This document shows positions 8,218-18,395 of a stretch of 64,000 bases of DNA, piece by piece. The stretch's first letter is position 1, and every line of letters begins with the position of its first letter. Made by a program: the position numbers and the translations under genes. The stretch covers positions 1,798,001 to 1,862,000 of the forward strand of contig CAJGZL010000001.1 of the NCBI GenBank assembly GCA_904846145.1, given 5' to 3'. This DNA is from Psychrobacter immobilis (GTDB lineage: Bacteria > Pseudomonadota > Gammaproteobacteria > Pseudomonadales > Moraxellaceae). The notes under the pieces were generated by a model, which saw only the letters and a program-made list of their open reading frames with translations, was not told the DNA's origin and ran no database searches.

Positions 8218-11058
8218 ATGTTATCGAAGATAGTAGGCAGTGTGGTAGGTACCAAAAATGATCGTGAACTCAAACGTATGCGCCGTGTTGTCACTAAGAT
8301 CAATGCCCATGAGCCCAGCATTCAAGCCTTGAGTGATGAGCAGCTGCAACAAAAAACTGTAGAGTTCAAAGAGCGCTTTCAAAAGGGCGAGAGTCTAGAT
8401 GCGCTATTACCCGAAGCTTTTGCCGTGTGTCGTGAAGCGTCCTTACGTATCACAGGTATGCGTCACTACGACGTGCAGCTGATCGGTGGTATTACCTTGC
8501 ACGAAGGCAAAATCGCTGAGATGAAGACGGGTGAGGGTAAAACCTTGATGGCGACCCTGGCCATTTATCTGAATGCTGTTAGCGCTAAAGGCGTGCATGT
8601 GGTCACCGTGAATGACTATCTCGCGGCTCGTGATGCGGATTTGAACCGTCCTTTATTTAACTTCTTGGGATTAAAGGTGGGCGTTATCTACTCGCAGCAG
8701 CCGCCACAAGAGAAGGTTGAAGCTTATCAAGCGGACATCACTTACGGTACTAACAACGAATATGGTTTTGACTATCTACGCGATAATATGGTTTTTAGCT
8801 TACAAGAGAAAAAGCAACGCCCGCTGAACTTTTGTATTATTGATGAGATTGACTCTATCTTGATCGATGAGGCACGGACACCGCTTATCATCTCAGGTCA
8901 AGCGGAAGACTCATCGCGGATGTATGCGCTGATTAATACTATTATTCCAGTGCTGATACGTTCAAGAGATGAAGAGGCTAATAAGAATAACGAAGAAGAA
9001 GACTTTTGGATCGATGAGAAAAACCGTCAGATTGAGATTAGTGAAAAAGGCTATGAGAAGATCGAAAGCTTTTTGATTGAGGTTGGCGAGCTTGGGCCTG
9101 AAGAGAGTCTATACAGTCCAAGTCGTCTGCCATTACTGGCTCATGTGCAAGCCGCTATCCGCGCGCATCATGTGTTTGTCAAAAACGTCCATTACATCGT
9201 TGATGAGGGCGAAGTGGTTATCGTCGATGAGAACACAGGTCGTACGATGCCAGGTCGCCGTTGGTCAGAGGGTTTGCACCAAGCGGTCGAAGCCAAAGAA
9301 GGTTGTGAGATTCAAGCGGAGAACCAAACGCTCGCTACGACAACTTTTCAGAACTTCTTTCGTCTCTATGACAAGCTATCAGGTATGACAGGCACAGCTG
9401 ATACCGAAGCGGCTGAGTTCAAGTCAACTTATGACTTAGATGTCATCGTTATTCCAACGCACAAGCCTATTGCGCGGGTGGATATGGACGATCAGATATT
9501 CTTGACTAAGCTTGGCAAATACAAAGGTATCATCCGCGAGATCAAAGAGATTCAGGCCAAAGGTGCACCTGTGCTTGTCGGTACGGCAACTATTGAGGCC
9601 AGTGAGGAACTATCATACTTACTCGATCAAGAAGGCGTCAAACATAACGTTTTAAACGCTAAGCAGCATGAGCGTGAGGCGGAGATTATCGCGCAGGCAG
9701 GTAGTCCAAAATCAGTGACTATCGCCACTAACATGGCGGGTCGTGGTACGGATATTATCTTGGGTGGTAACTGGCAGTCATTTATTGAAGATATCGATTC
9801 TGTCAGTGCTGATGAGATGCAACGCCATAAAGCAGCATGGCAAATCAAGCATGATGAAGTCGTTGCCGCAGGTGGTCTACATATCGTCGGCTCTGAACGT
9901 CATGAATCGCGCCGTATCGATAATCAGCTACGAGGTCGTGCGGGTCGTCAGGGCGATCCTGGGATGTCGCGCTTTTTCTTATCATTAGAAGATGATCTCA
10001 TGCGTATTTTCGCAGGGGATCGCGTGGTCAATATGATGCGAGCGATGGGTCTCAAAGAAGACGAGGCCATCGAGCATAAGATGGTATCCAAATCTATTGA
10101 GAACGCACAAGGTAAAGTAGAAAGCCGCGACTTTGATGCGCGTAAAAACCTACTAAAATATGATGACGTCGCTAATGAGCAGCGCAAAGTCATCTATGGT
10201 CAGCGTGATGACCTACTCGATGAGACTGATTTATTAGAAGCCATTGAGGTAATGAATAAAGAGGTCTATAACGCTATGATCAATCAGTTTATTCCACCAG
10301 GCTCTATTGATGATCAGTGGAATGTCGATGGCCTAGAAGACGAGCTGGAGGAAGAGTTTAAGCTCTATATGCCGATCAATGACTGGCTAGATGAAGATCG
10401 TCGTCTTGATGAGGAGGCGCTACGAGCAAAAATCGTTGATACCGCGCTGGAGCATTATCATAGCCGCCGCGAGCAGATGGGAGAGAAAAACGCCGCTCAG
10501 CTTGAGCGTCACTTTATGCTCCAAAGTCTCGATAAGCACTGGAAAGAGCATCTTACGCAGATGGATCAGCTACGTAAAGGGATTCACTTGCGTGGCTATG
10601 CGCAGAAAAACCCTGAGCAAGAGTACAAGCGTGAGTCGTTTGAGCTGTTTCAGATGATGCTTGGCGCTATTAAGTCTGAGACGGTACAGGATTTATCGCG
10701 AGTACATATCCCAAGTAAAGAAGAGATGGAAGCACTAGAAGAGCAAAAACGGGCTGATCGCGAGCGCATGCAGATGCAGTTCGAGCATAATGATGCTAGT
10801 GGTATCGAGAATGATGGCCAGCAGCCTGCTAATGCCAATCAGGGTCAGCCTAATCAAAGTGCGCGTAGCAATGCTCGTACTAATGGTCAAATGCGAGTCA
10901 ACTTGAGTGGTGGCGTAGCAGCGGCTGGTGCAGGTACGGTGATTGATGAAGGCGCGCAAGCCGAGCCTAATCCTTATGCTAATATGAATGTAAGTCGTAA
11001 TGCGGCTTGTCCTTGTGGCTCAAACCTCAAGTATAAGCAATGTCATGGCAAAATTTAA
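8218..11058 (+). CDS. secA: Preprotein translocase ATPase SecA
   Basis: SecA is the motor that pushes unfolded preproteins through SecYEG at the inner membrane. The 946-residue protein shows all landmarks. The N-terminal [19 protein letters not shown] is followed by Walker [10 protein letters not shown] (Lys108) and the DEID box in [17 protein letters not shown]. The GTATIEASE and [11 protein letters not shown] motifs of the second motor domain come next, then [13 protein letters not shown]. The C-terminal zinc-binding SEC-C tail has CPCGS..YKQCH (Cys931, Cys933, Cys942, His943). The tail before it is Asn/Gln/Ala-rich. A short AGG precedes the ATG. mutS is divergent upstream, with 284 bases between them and no clear hairpin. 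Confidence 0.97.
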   Translation: MLSKIVGSVVGTKNDRELKRMRRVVTKINAHEPSIQALSDEQLQQKTVEFKERFQKGESLDALLPEAFAVCREASLRITGMRHYDVQLIGGITLHEGKIAEMKTGEGKTLMATLAIYLNAVSAKGVHVVTVNDYLAARDADLNRPLFNFLGLKVGVIYSQQPPQEKVEAYQADITYGTNNEYGFDYLRDNMVFSLQEKKQRPLNFCIIDEIDSILIDEARTPLIISGQAEDSSRMYALINTIIPVLIRSRDEEANKNNEEEDFWIDEKNRQIEISEKGYEKIESFLIEVGELGPEESLYSPSRLPLLAHVQAAIRAHHVFVKNVHYIVDEGEVVIVDENTGRTMPGRRWSEGLHQAVEAKEGCEIQAENQTLATTTFQNFFRLYDKLSGMTGTADTEAAEFKSTYDLDVIVIPTHKPIARVDMDDQIFLTKLGKYKGIIREIKEIQAKGAPVLVGTATIEASEELSYLLDQEGVKHNVLNAKQHEREAEIIAQAGSPKSVTIATNMAGRGTDIILGGNWQSFIEDIDSVSADEMQRHKAAWQIKHDEVVAAGGLHIVGSERHESRRIDNQLRGRAGRQGDPGMSRFFLSLEDDLMRIFAGDRVVNMMRAMGLKEDEAIEHKMVSKSIENAQGKVESRDFDARKNLLKYDDVANEQRKVIYGQRDDLLDETDLLEAIEVMNKEVYNAMINQFIPPGSIDDQWNVDGLEDELEEEFKLYMPINDWLDEDRRLDEEALRAKIVDTALEHYHSRREQMGEKNAAQLERHFMLQSLDKHWKEHLTQMDQLRKGIHLRGYAQKNPEQEYKRESFELFQMMLGAIKSETVQDLSRVHIPSKEEMEALEEQKRADRERMQMQFEHNDASGIENDGQQPANANQGQPNQSARSNARTNGQMRVNLSGGVAAAGAGTVIDEGAQAEPNPYANMNVSRNAACPCGSNLKYKQCHGKI

Positions 11059-11226
11059 TAACTGGCAGTCATTAATAGCTATGCGTTGTCAATGCTTACA
11101 AATTCAACATAGGCGTTGATAAGCGGACGCGCTATAGTATTTTTCATATCAGTATTTGGCATACCGTTATTTGACATTTAGTTATTTGATATATAGGCAT
11201 TTAGCATCTTAATTTAGGAGTAGGGT

Positions 11227-11760
11227 ATGAGTTTAAGATCATTACAACAGTTTCGCTCGTCCGTTATTGCAGCAACTTTACTAGCTGGCGTCATTGGGCT
11301 TAGTGCTTGTCAGCAGCAAGCTGAAGTAGAGCCAAGCTTAGAAGATGATATCGCAGCTGAACAAGCCGTGCCAATGTCAGCAGATCCAGCCGAGCCAAAT
11401 GATATAGTAGTGGCAACCGACGATGCTACACTGAATGAAGTCACCGATGATACCATTGCTAATATCAACGCTGATGTGACGCAAATGATCTATCTATGCT
11501 CGCCTGAACTGAAAGTTGAAGCGACTTATAAAGATGACGAAAATAGTGTGGTGCTAGTGACCGATAAAGGTACAGTGAGTCTGAACAAGACCAATGAAGG
11601 CGCTAACCCTGAAGTATTTGAAGGTAGTACGGCACTAGATGGCGGTCAAGGTTTTGTGCAGTGGCGTACAGCGCATACTGAGCGTGCAACGGGTGTCATA
11701 CGTACCGCAGGCGCTGATGAATCTAATGTTGATACTTATGAGTGTAATAAAGCCAGTTAG
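11227..11760 (+). CDS. Lipoprotein with an MliC/PliC-like lysozyme-inhibitor domain
   Basis: A strong ribosome-binding site (TAGGAGTAGGGT) precedes the start. The signal peptide ends in the lipobox LSAC (Cys28), so the protein should be lipid-anchored in the envelope. An acidic linker (about 30-85) leads to a 90-residue domain. It starts IYLCSPELKVEATY, continues VVLVTDKGTVSLN and WRTAHTERATGV, and ends with TYECN. Two Cys bracket a beta-rich repeat of short hydrophobic strands. This matches the MliC/PliC inhibitors of c-type lysozyme in layout, but the classical GARY/W motifs are weak. I therefore treat the function as probable only by fold. It follows secA by 168 bases and ends at a bidirectional terminator. 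Confidence 0.5.
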   Translation: MSLRSLQQFRSSVIAATLLAGVIGLSACQQQAEVEPSLEDDIAAEQAVPMSADPAEPNDIVVATDDATLNEVTDDTIANINADVTQMIYLCSPELKVEATYKDDENSVVLVTDKGTVSLNKTNEGANPEVFEGSTALDGGQGFVQWRTAHTERATGVIRTAGADESNVDTYECNKAS

Positions 11761-11786
11761 CTAAATCTCTATTAATTGAACCTTTA

Positions 11787-11830
11787 CAGACATAAAAAAA
11801 GCAACGATAACGTTGCTTTTTTTATGTCTG
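11787..11830. terminator. Bidirectional terminator between the MliC-like gene and the DUF2382 gene
   Basis: A perfect 20-bp inverted repeat has arms at 11787-11806 and 11811-11830 and an ATAA loop. It contains A7 on one side and T7 on the other, so it can end transcripts from both directions. Confidence 0.85.
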
Positions 11831-11903
11831 TAAAATTTATGTCTGTCAGTTTTATGATTATACGTTTAATGAGTTTCTATCATTACCTCTAAGTTTAGGG
11901 TTA

Positions 11904-12530
11904 TTACTTAACGATAGGCCTATTACTATGATCTAAGAACCCTTCCTCTTGTACATCCAGCTCCTCATGCTTAAGCTCGACTTCTATGTTATCGACATGA
12001 GTATGTACGCTTTTATTTATCGCAACTTCTTGGATAGCATAAGTCTGCTTGGTAATAGTCGCAACTTGTCTAGATATTACGATCTCAATAGGTGCATCGC
12101 CTATAGCCACTTGTTTATCATTAACAGTAATTACCGCTCTACTATCGAGCGATGGCTCTATATGACGTAAGATATCCTTATCATCATAATTGCCTGACAA
12201 TAGATCACGGCTTTCGGCATCGTGGTATTCGGTTTGGACAGTGATATATTCTTCGACCAACTCGATTGGCACTTCGATCATTTTAGTGCGTTGATGCTTA
12301 GTCACGGTGACGCGACCAGTATCTAGGCGCTCTTTGTTGATTACTGGGCGCTCTTCTAATAGCTCTAGATAACCACGTCCACCTCGAATAGCCGCTACTT
12401 CTTTATCAACAGTACTATCTGCGGCAGCAAGCGTATTGTCATTGCTTTCATTAACAACTCTCGTGTCATCAGTAGCAGTAGGAGATAAGGTAGGGTTTTC
12501 AGTTAAGTTATTACTATTATCATTATTCAT
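11904..12530 (-). CDS. DUF2382 (YsnF/AvaK-type) domain protein
   Basis: The 208-residue protein has an Asn/Thr-rich N-terminus (about 1-50). One DUF2382 domain follows, recognised by LELLEERPVINKERLDTG, VTKHQRTKMIEVPIELVEEY, RQVATITKQTYAIQEVAINK and the final LDVQEEGFLD. This family is built of charged amphipathic repeats and is linked to general stress. The biochemical role is unknown. A ribosome-binding site (AAGGA) lies 10 bases before the ATG. It follows a longer paralogue at 12848-13696 on the same strand, but a terminator separates them, so they are probably separate transcripts from an old duplication. No PRC barrel is present in this copy. Confidence 0.75.
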   Translation of the reverse strand: MNNDNSNNLTENPTLSPTATDDTRVVNESNDNTLAAADSTVDKEVAAIRGGRGYLELLEERPVINKERLDTGRVTVTKHQRTKMIEVPIELVEEYITVQTEYHDAESRDLLSGNYDDKDILRHIEPSLDSRAVITVNDKQVAIGDAPIEIVISRQVATITKQTYAIQEVAINKSVHTHVDNIEVELKHEELDVQEEGFLDHSNRPIVK

Positions 12531-12707
12531 GGTATGAATCCTTTAATTTGAAAACAGGTAATAGGCAACTATATAAAAGTAAATCAGCTAGTAATCTGTT
12601 AACGATATTAAATGCAATAAAGCTCATTGATAATAATGTATACCTTATAAGCTCAGTTATCATTAGTATCAAAGTATATTTTAGTAAGTTATAAAATATG
12701 CTGCCAT

Positions 12708-12736
12708 AAAAAAAGACCAGAGACGGACTCTGGCCT
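12708..12736 (-). terminator. Terminator of the PRC-barrel/DUF2382 gene
   Basis: Read on the minus strand, AGGCCAGAG-TCCGT-CTCTGGTCT forms a 9-bp stem with one G-U pair, followed by a T-rich run. It ends the transcript of 12848-13696. The rest of the gap 12531-12847 shows only AT-rich sequence. Confidence 0.75.
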
Positions 12737-12847
12737 TGATTCACTAAACTAAATTACTTAAAACTAAGTTACTTATCAATAATCTTATAAGTAATAAAGA
12801 GTAGCGGCTATTATTTGTTAACCAATAATGAGTCAACAATTAGCTTA

Positions 12848-13696
12848 TTACATACCACGAGCGCGACGTACGTCTTCTGCAGTGATGTTGTCACCTTCGT
12901 ACAAGGCACCATTAGCATCTACTACGTTACCATCACGATCAATATCTAGCTCTTCACGTTGGATAGTATCAACGATGGTCTCAGTATGACGCTCAGTGGT
13001 TTTACCGACATTAACTTCTTCAGTGACATAAGTCTCTTTACCAACGCGAGCACGTTCTGCTTCTAGTTGAACTTCAACCGTACCAGTACCATCTACATCG
13101 CCAATACGCTTGTCAGTCATGCGGTCTACATTAGTACGTTCGATATGCGCATGCTCTTCTTCTAGCTCAACTTCTACATTGCGCTCTTCAGTTACAACAT
13201 GCTTACCGACTTTAACAAGACCCGCTACAATACGATCTTTATTTACGGTCAAACGCTCTTCTAAAAGCTCTAAGGTATTTGGCGCATCATAGTTAGTATC
13301 AGTAAATTCCATACGCTCTTCGGTTGGAATAGTATCTGCTACAAACGCTTTGCGATCATTCTCATATTGCTCTTTATAGCTGTACTGATAGTCATGGTCA
13401 TACTGCTCCATGGCTTCTACTTGGGACTTGGTCAAGCTGTCAAAGAACACATCATCACCAACGATACGAGCTAAACCTGCGGGTACTAATACTTCCTTTG
13501 AGCTGAACCAACCGCCTGCATCTACGATTAGGTAGCGAATACGACCTGTAGTGTCTTCTACTAGGGCACCATCGATTTTACCGATTTTTTCTTCATTAAC
13601 GCCATAAGCCGTTTTGTGAGTTGGATCATAATAGTCGTCACCGATTAGGTCACGGTGAGTTGCTTGGATATCTTGTAAACGAATTAGTTGGCTCAT
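12848..13696 (-). CDS. PRC-barrel plus DUF2382 stress-type protein
   Basis: The protein has 282 residues. The N-terminal 110 or so form a PRC barrel (KIGKIDGALVEDTTGRIRYL, then GGWFSSKEVLVPAGLARI). The C-terminal part, about 140-260, is a DUF2382 domain: LELLEERLTVNKDRIVAG, VEVELEEEHAHIERT, ERARVGKETYVTEEVNVGK, and REELDIDRDGNV. It is strongly acidic, with no signal peptide or membrane segment, so it is cytoplasmic. Such proteins are known as stress-associated and abundant, but no activity has been defined. A strong ribosome-binding site (AAGGAAG) precedes the ATG. It is a longer paralogue of the gene at 11904-12530. Confidence 0.82.
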   Translation of the reverse strand: MSQLIRLQDIQATHRDLIGDDYYDPTHKTAYGVNEEKIGKIDGALVEDTTGRIRYLIVDAGGWFSSKEVLVPAGLARIVGDDVFFDSLTKSQVEAMEQYDHDYQYSYKEQYENDRKAFVADTIPTEERMEFTDTNYDAPNTLELLEERLTVNKDRIVAGLVKVGKHVVTEERNVEVELEEEHAHIERTNVDRMTDKRIGDVDGTGTVEVQLEAERARVGKETYVTEEVNVGKTTERHTETIVDTIQREELDIDRDGNVVDANGALYEGDNITAEDVRRARGM

Positions 13697-14060
13697 TATT
13701 GTCTTCCTTTTATATGAGTAAATGTTAATTATTAATATTGAAACTCAAAAACACTAGCGTCAGAAACAACGCTAAGTAAAATCTTTCGTTATATGCAAAT
13801 GACTATTTGTGTAACTAATATCTGTTCATATAATTGATATATAAGTAATAAATAGTCTTAAAAATGTTTTGCCTCAACTTGTAATAATAGTAGCACTCAG
13901 TTTTTTGATGAGATATACGCGCGAGGTAGCAAAATGTGCGCTAGACGTAAAGGCGTGTAATAGGCTGTAAATGCCATAACATCCTTTGGGTATAAGTTAA
14001 CGTGTTTTTACAGTGTCGGTGGATATGTGTTGTTTTGACGAGTATTCAAAAGACGCAAAC
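13697..14060. other. Gene-free upstream region of the PRC/DUF2382 gene
   Basis: The stretch is AT-rich with no convincing ORF, RNA gene or repeat. It presumably holds the promoter of the minus-strand gene at 13696, but no pair of hexamers stands out. Confidence 0.4.
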
Positions 14061-14092
14061 AAAAAAACCGCATAGACTAGAGCCAATGCGGT
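14061..14092 (-). terminator. Terminator of the thiolase gene
   Basis: On the minus strand ACCGCAT pairs with ATGCGGT across a 12-base loop, followed by T7. It lies 67 bases past the thiolase stop codon. Confidence 0.75.
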
Positions 14093-14158
14093 GGTCATTA
14101 TTAAAACTTTCAGATTATTTTTTAAATTTATGTGCTGCAACTAATACTTTGGCAGCTG

Positions 14159-15352
14159 TTATGGCAATTCAATAGCTACAGCTACTGCTTCGCCACCGCC
14201 TATACATAACGTTGCAACGCCTTTTTTACCACCAGTACGCTGTAATGAATTGATTAGCGTGATTAGAATGCGAGCGCCAGAGCAGCCTACTGGATGACCT
14301 AATGCACACGCACCGCCTTCTATATTGACCTTGGCATGATCGATAGACATTTCATCTATTGCCGCCATAGTCACCATCGCAAAAGCTTCATTAATTTCCC
14401 AAAGATCGACATCGCTAACAGACCAGCCTGCGCGAGCTAAGACTTTTTCGATAGCACCAATCGGTGCGATAGTGAACTCGCTTGGATGACGTGAGTTAGA
14501 AGCTGTGGCGACAATTCGCGCTTGATAATCTAGACCTTTAGATTTGGCTTGCGACTCTTTCATAACGACAACCGCTGCGCCACCATCTGAGATTGAACTG
14601 GCATTAGCCGCAGTGATCGTACCGTCTTTGGCAAAAGCGGGACGCAAAGTTGGGATGCGTTCAGCATTGGCTAAGCCTGGCTCTTCATCAGTATCGACCG
14701 TCTGCTCGCCTTTACGAGTCTCAAAAGTGACAGGGGTGATCTCATTATCGAAGTGACCATCTTTGATAGCAGTAAGGGCACGATTAAGCGATTCGATAGC
14801 GAACTCATCCATCTGCTCGCGAGTATAGCCTTTTTTATTAGCCATATCTTGAGCGAATTGACCCATTAGCTTGCCAGTCTCAGCATCTTCTAGACCATCT
14901 AGGAACATGTGGTCTTTGACTTCTTTGTGTCCCATACGGTAGCCGCCACGTGCACCTGGCATAATATAAGGCGCGTTGGTCATCGACTCCATGCCGCCAG
15001 CCACAGCGATATCGAAGCTACCAGCTTTGATACCGTCATAAGCTTGCATCACCGCCTTAAGACCAGAACCACAGAGCTTATTGATAGTCACCGCACCTGT
15101 AGCATCGGACAATCCAGCTGCACGCATCGCTTGACGAGCTGGGCCTTGACCAAGACCTGCGGTTAAGATACAACCCATAATCACTTCGTCAATATCGTCG
15201 GTCGCGACCCCAGCACGGGCTACAGCAGCTTTGATTGCCGCAGCACCTAATTCGGTAGCGCTGACGTCTTTTAGTGCGCCCTGAAATCCACCCATAGGCG
15301 TACGAGCACCGTTAACGATTACAATGGCGTCATCTGACATAGTTGCTGACAT
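14159..15352 (-). CDS. Acetyl-CoA C-acyltransferase (thiolase)
   Basis: The 397-residue length is typical for biosynthetic-type acetoacetyl-CoA thiolases (AtoB/PhaA). The nucleophile Cys is in NKLCGSGLKA. The second catalytic His is in NEAFAMV..GGACALGHPVG, and the second catalytic Cys is in HPVGCSGAR. The GGMESMTNAPY signature is present. These enzymes join two acetyl-CoA, or cleave acetoacetyl-CoA, in the cytoplasm. AAGGA lies 9 bases before the chosen ATG. The gene stands alone on the minus strand 195 bases after hom. No beta-oxidation or polyhydroxyalkanoate genes are next to it, so the pathway is open. Confidence 0.92.
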   Translation of the reverse strand: MSATMSDDAIVIVNGARTPMGGFQGALKDVSATELGAAAIKAAVARAGVATDDIDEVIMGCILTAGLGQGPARQAMRAAGLSDATGAVTINKLCGSGLKAVMQAYDGIKAGSFDIAVAGGMESMTNAPYIMPGARGGYRMGHKEVKDHMFLDGLEDAETGKLMGQFAQDMANKKGYTREQMDEFAIESLNRALTAIKDGHFDNEITPVTFETRKGEQTVDTDEEPGLANAERIPTLRPAFAKDGTITAANASSISDGGAAVVVMKESQAKSKGLDYQARIVATASNSRHPSEFTIAPIGAIEKVLARAGWSVSDVDLWEINEAFAMVTMAAIDEMSIDHAKVNIEGGACALGHPVGCSGARILITLINSLQRTGGKKGVATLCIGGGEAVAVAIELP

Positions 15353-15547
15353 AATTATTTTCCTTATCTTAATATTTAAATATTTTTAGAGTAGCTATAC
15401 GCTACGCTCAGCCATGTTATAACAATTTTTTGCCAATTAGAGTAAGTATAAGGCGCACTAGCTAGTCAATACTACTGTAATAAGGTTATTGCATCAGAGC
15501 TACTAGGCTATTAGAACTACTGAAATAAAGGTACTAAGCTAGAACTA

Positions 15548-16879
15548 CTAAGCGAGCTCGTCTAAACGGATCCGTACCACTTTACCTGCGATAGCCTCTA
15601 ACTTTTCGATCTTTTCAATAGCTAGATTCATCTGACTCTCAACCACTGGCAAGGTTAAGATAATGACAGGTACTTGACCAACCTTGTGGGCAGGTTTTTG
15701 TAGTATCGCATCGATATTAATACCAGCATCGCTTAGGATGCGAGTGATATCAGCCAGCACCCCTGGATTATCAAAAGCATGAACGCGTAGATAGTAGCCC
15801 GTAGTCATTTGTTCTGCGCGTAGTACTGGCGTGTCCGATAGCTGCTCAGGCTGAAAAGATAAGTGCGGCACATGGTGGCCGTTATTACCATGATCGGTGC
15901 TACTCAAGACTCTTACCAGATCCATTACATCAGCCATCACTGCTGAAGCCGTTGCGCCTGCGCCTGCGCCATCGCCATAATACAGCGTCTGACCTAAAGG
16001 ATGCGAGTTTACCAATACGGCGTTTTTGACCCCATTAACATTGGCCAGTAACGTATCTTGTGGAATGAGGGTTGGATGGACGCGCAGCTCAATACCTGCA
16101 TTATCTCCGTCAGTACCCGCACGGCGCACGGCAAAGCCGACATGCTTGATACGATAGCCAAGCTCTTCGGCGTAGTTGACATCTTGCAAAGTAATGTTTC
16201 TTATCCCTTCGCAATAGACCTTATCGAACTGTAGCGGAATACCAAAAGCAATAGAGGCGAGCAGGGCAAGCTTGTGCGCAGCATCAATACCTTCTACATC
16301 AAAGGTCGGATCAGCCTCGGCATAACCTAGCTCTTGTGCCTCAGTCAATACGTCAGCAAACGTGCGACCTTTATCACGCATCTCCGTCATAATAAAGTTG
16401 CCTGTACCATTGATGATACCTGCCAGCCAGTCGACTTTATTGGCTGCTAAGGCCTCGCGCATGACCTTGATAATAGGAATGCCGCCTGCGACAGCTGCTT
16501 CATAAGCAACATGTACATTATGGGCTTCGGCCAAGGCGAATATCTCGTTACCGTGTTCCGCGAGCAGTGCTTTATTGGCGGTGACCACATGCTTACCGTT
16601 TTTGATGGCATGCATAATAATGTCTTTGGCAAGTGTAGTTCCGCCGATCACCTCAACAATGATATCGACATTATCACTCTCGGCGATAGCCATTAAGTCA
16701 TGGTTTTGGATGATGTTTGGGTCGATATCATCACGCTGACGGCGGATGCCAACCTCACTAATGATAATATCGCGACCGCTACGACGCTTTAGCTCGTCTA
16801 AGTTATCGTTGATTAGATTGATTACGCCAGTACCGACAGTACCTAGGCCAAGTATCGCAAGTTTAATGGATTTGCTCAC
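15548..16879 (-). CDS. hom: Homoserine dehydrogenase
   Basis: This enzyme reduces aspartate semialdehyde to homoserine with NAD(P)H, in the branch to threonine and methionine. The 443-residue protein has the nucleotide loop LGLGTVGTGVINLI near the N-terminus. The homoserine-binding region includes GIINGTGNFIMTEM and LGYAEADPTFDVEG. A C-terminal ACT domain (about 360-443, YYLRVHAFDNPGVLADI) probably gives feedback control. The start codon is GTG, supported by GAGGA five bases upstream. dsbC is the next gene upstream on the same strand, an order also known in Pseudomonas. There, thrC usually follows hom, but here the thiolase gene lies downstream instead. Confidence 0.95.
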   Translation of the reverse strand: MSKSIKLAILGLGTVGTGVINLINDNLDELKRRSGRDIIISEVGIRRQRDDIDPNIIQNHDLMAIAESDNVDIIVEVIGGTTLAKDIIMHAIKNGKHVVTANKALLAEHGNEIFALAEAHNVHVAYEAAVAGGIPIIKVMREALAANKVDWLAGIINGTGNFIMTEMRDKGRTFADVLTEAQELGYAEADPTFDVEGIDAAHKLALLASIAFGIPLQFDKVYCEGIRNITLQDVNYAEELGYRIKHVGFAVRRAGTDGDNAGIELRVHPTLIPQDTLLANVNGVKNAVLVNSHPLGQTLYYGDGAGAGATASAVMADVMDLVRVLSSTDHGNNGHHVPHLSFQPEQLSDTPVLRAEQMTTGYYLRVHAFDNPGVLADITRILSDAGINIDAILQKPAHKVGQVPVIILTLPVVESQMNLAIEKIEKLEAIAGKVVRIRLDELA

Positions 16880-17055
16880 AGTATCCTCGAAAGTTTAAAA
16901 TAAAAGGGGGTGGTTGTATTCAGAAATATAGCATTTGGAAATGCAAAAATTATTGTTCATTATCGTATCATATTGCCAAGCATCTGCCAGCAAATAACCA
17001 CCGTTGAGATGCGTAGTTATTTACCGTAGTAGTAATCAGCTAATACAGATAATGA

Positions 17056-17910
17056 TCAGTTGATACCGACTGCCGCAGCCAATTGCGCAGCAGGTAGATA
17101 GCCACCGACTTGCTCTCCTGCTTGAGTAAAGACAGCAGGCGTACCACGTACACCGAGCGCTGCGCCGAGCTCTACTTGTTGCTGTACAGGATTAGCGCAG
17201 CTTGGGCCTTGCACATCAGCGCCCATTTTCGCCTGATTCATAGCTGCCATGCGATCTTCACTGCACCAAATGGCCTCCATCTTAGGCACGCTCTCTTGAC
17301 TGCGTGGCCAAGCTAGATAACGCACTTCGATGCCCAGAGCATTGATATCAGCCATCTCTTCATGCATCTTACGGCAGTAACCACAGTCTGCATCCGTAAA
17401 GGCATATAATACAGATTTGGTTTCACCTACAGCCGGATAAATAATCATGTCTTTTTTATCGACGATTTCTAGCGCTTGTTGAGCGCTATCTGCCATAAAA
17501 GCGGCGCTGATATCAATAGGTGTCGGTTCACCAACTGCGATGATCTGACCTTGAATAATATGCTTACCTGCTTTATCGGCAAAAAACGGCGGTAGACCCT
17601 CGCCCGTCACCCAATAAATACCTTCCATATCGGTAGGCGTAGCTGAAAGGATAGTCTCTTCAATACCCGAAGCTTGCAAATTGGCTTGTAATGACTTAAC
17701 GACCGCAGGATCACTGGCTTTTACTGCGCTGTCAGCTTTGATGCTTTGGACACCCCCTATACTGCTAGCGCTATTAGTCGTTGCATCAGCAGATTTATCT
17801 GAGCAGCCGACCGCTGCAATGATCAATAAACTACTCATCACAGTACCGAGTCTATTACGGGTAAGCTTGCGAGGAGTAGTGGCAGCTTTAGCAGATAAAA
17901 ATAAGGACAT
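17056..17910 (-). CDS. dsbC: Thiol:disulfide isomerase DsbC, predicted lipoprotein
   Basis: The 284-residue protein ends in a thioredoxin-fold domain with the active site CGYC in TDADCGYCRKMHEEM and the cis-Pro segment GVRGTPAVFT. The N-terminal part contains the DsbC/G dimerisation region (ESATPTDMEGIYWV-like strand pattern). It corrects wrong disulfides in the periplasm and is normally recycled by DsbD. Unusually, the signal peptide ends in a lipobox-like IIAAVGC (Cys36), which suggests lipid anchoring; canonical DsbC is soluble. The start is supported by CAGGA 8 bases upstream. Upstream and on the same strand as hom, separated by about 176 bases. Confidence 0.9.
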   Translation of the reverse strand: MSLFLSAKAATTPRKLTRNRLGTVMSSLLIIAAVGCSDKSADATTNSASSIGGVQSIKADSAVKASDPAVVKSLQANLQASGIEETILSATPTDMEGIYWVTGEGLPPFFADKAGKHIIQGQIIAVGEPTPIDISAAFMADSAQQALEIVDKKDMIIYPAVGETKSVLYAFTDADCGYCRKMHEEMADINALGIEVRYLAWPRSQESVPKMEAIWCSEDRMAAMNQAKMGADVQGPSCANPVQQQVELGAALGVRGTPAVFTQAGEQVGGYLPAAQLAAAVGIN

Positions 17911-18395
17911 AAAATTTTCCTGTAGGCTAAGCGCCTAGATACTGATAAATAGTGATAAATGCCATTAATAGATTCTATTGATAAGTACTAAGTGACAAAT
18001 ACTGAATAATGAGTACTAAGGGTCTATTAATAAAGCAAAAACAAGAGCGCAAATACACGTTTAGGGAGTAAAAGCTTTAAAATAGCTTTGAAATAATAAG
18101 GCTTTGTATATTAACATATTTTTCAAAATGACAGTCAAAAGCATCTTAGCAGTCATAACTACTTGGAAATAGCAGTTACAACTACTTAGAGATAGATGCT
18201 GATTCAATAAAGTAGTTTATAGAGCTACGCTATTAATAGGTAAAATTTAAAATCGTCATTAAAAAAATACATTGTTACTATTTATTCTAAGCCAATCTCC
18301 AAGTAGGCTATGATTAATCGTAGAGCGCGTAAGTTATGTTATTAGCATACATAACCATAAAACCGCTATAAATTTAATAATGTTAAGGAATAGAT
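17911..18395. other. Divergent gene-free region between dsbC and the DUF808 gene
   Basis: The 485-bp stretch is AT-rich with several degenerate TAAGTACTAA/TACTGATAA words and a weak 7-bp hairpin (GTTATGT/ACATAAC, 18333-18355). No convincing ORF or RNA gene is seen. Promoters for both flanking genes should lie here. Confidence 0.4.

Noticed and set aside
12523..12744. Minus-strand 73-residue ORF between the two DUF2382 genes
   Set aside because: It covers the terminator at 12708-12736, overlaps the start of the next gene and has no family resemblance or ribosome-binding site.
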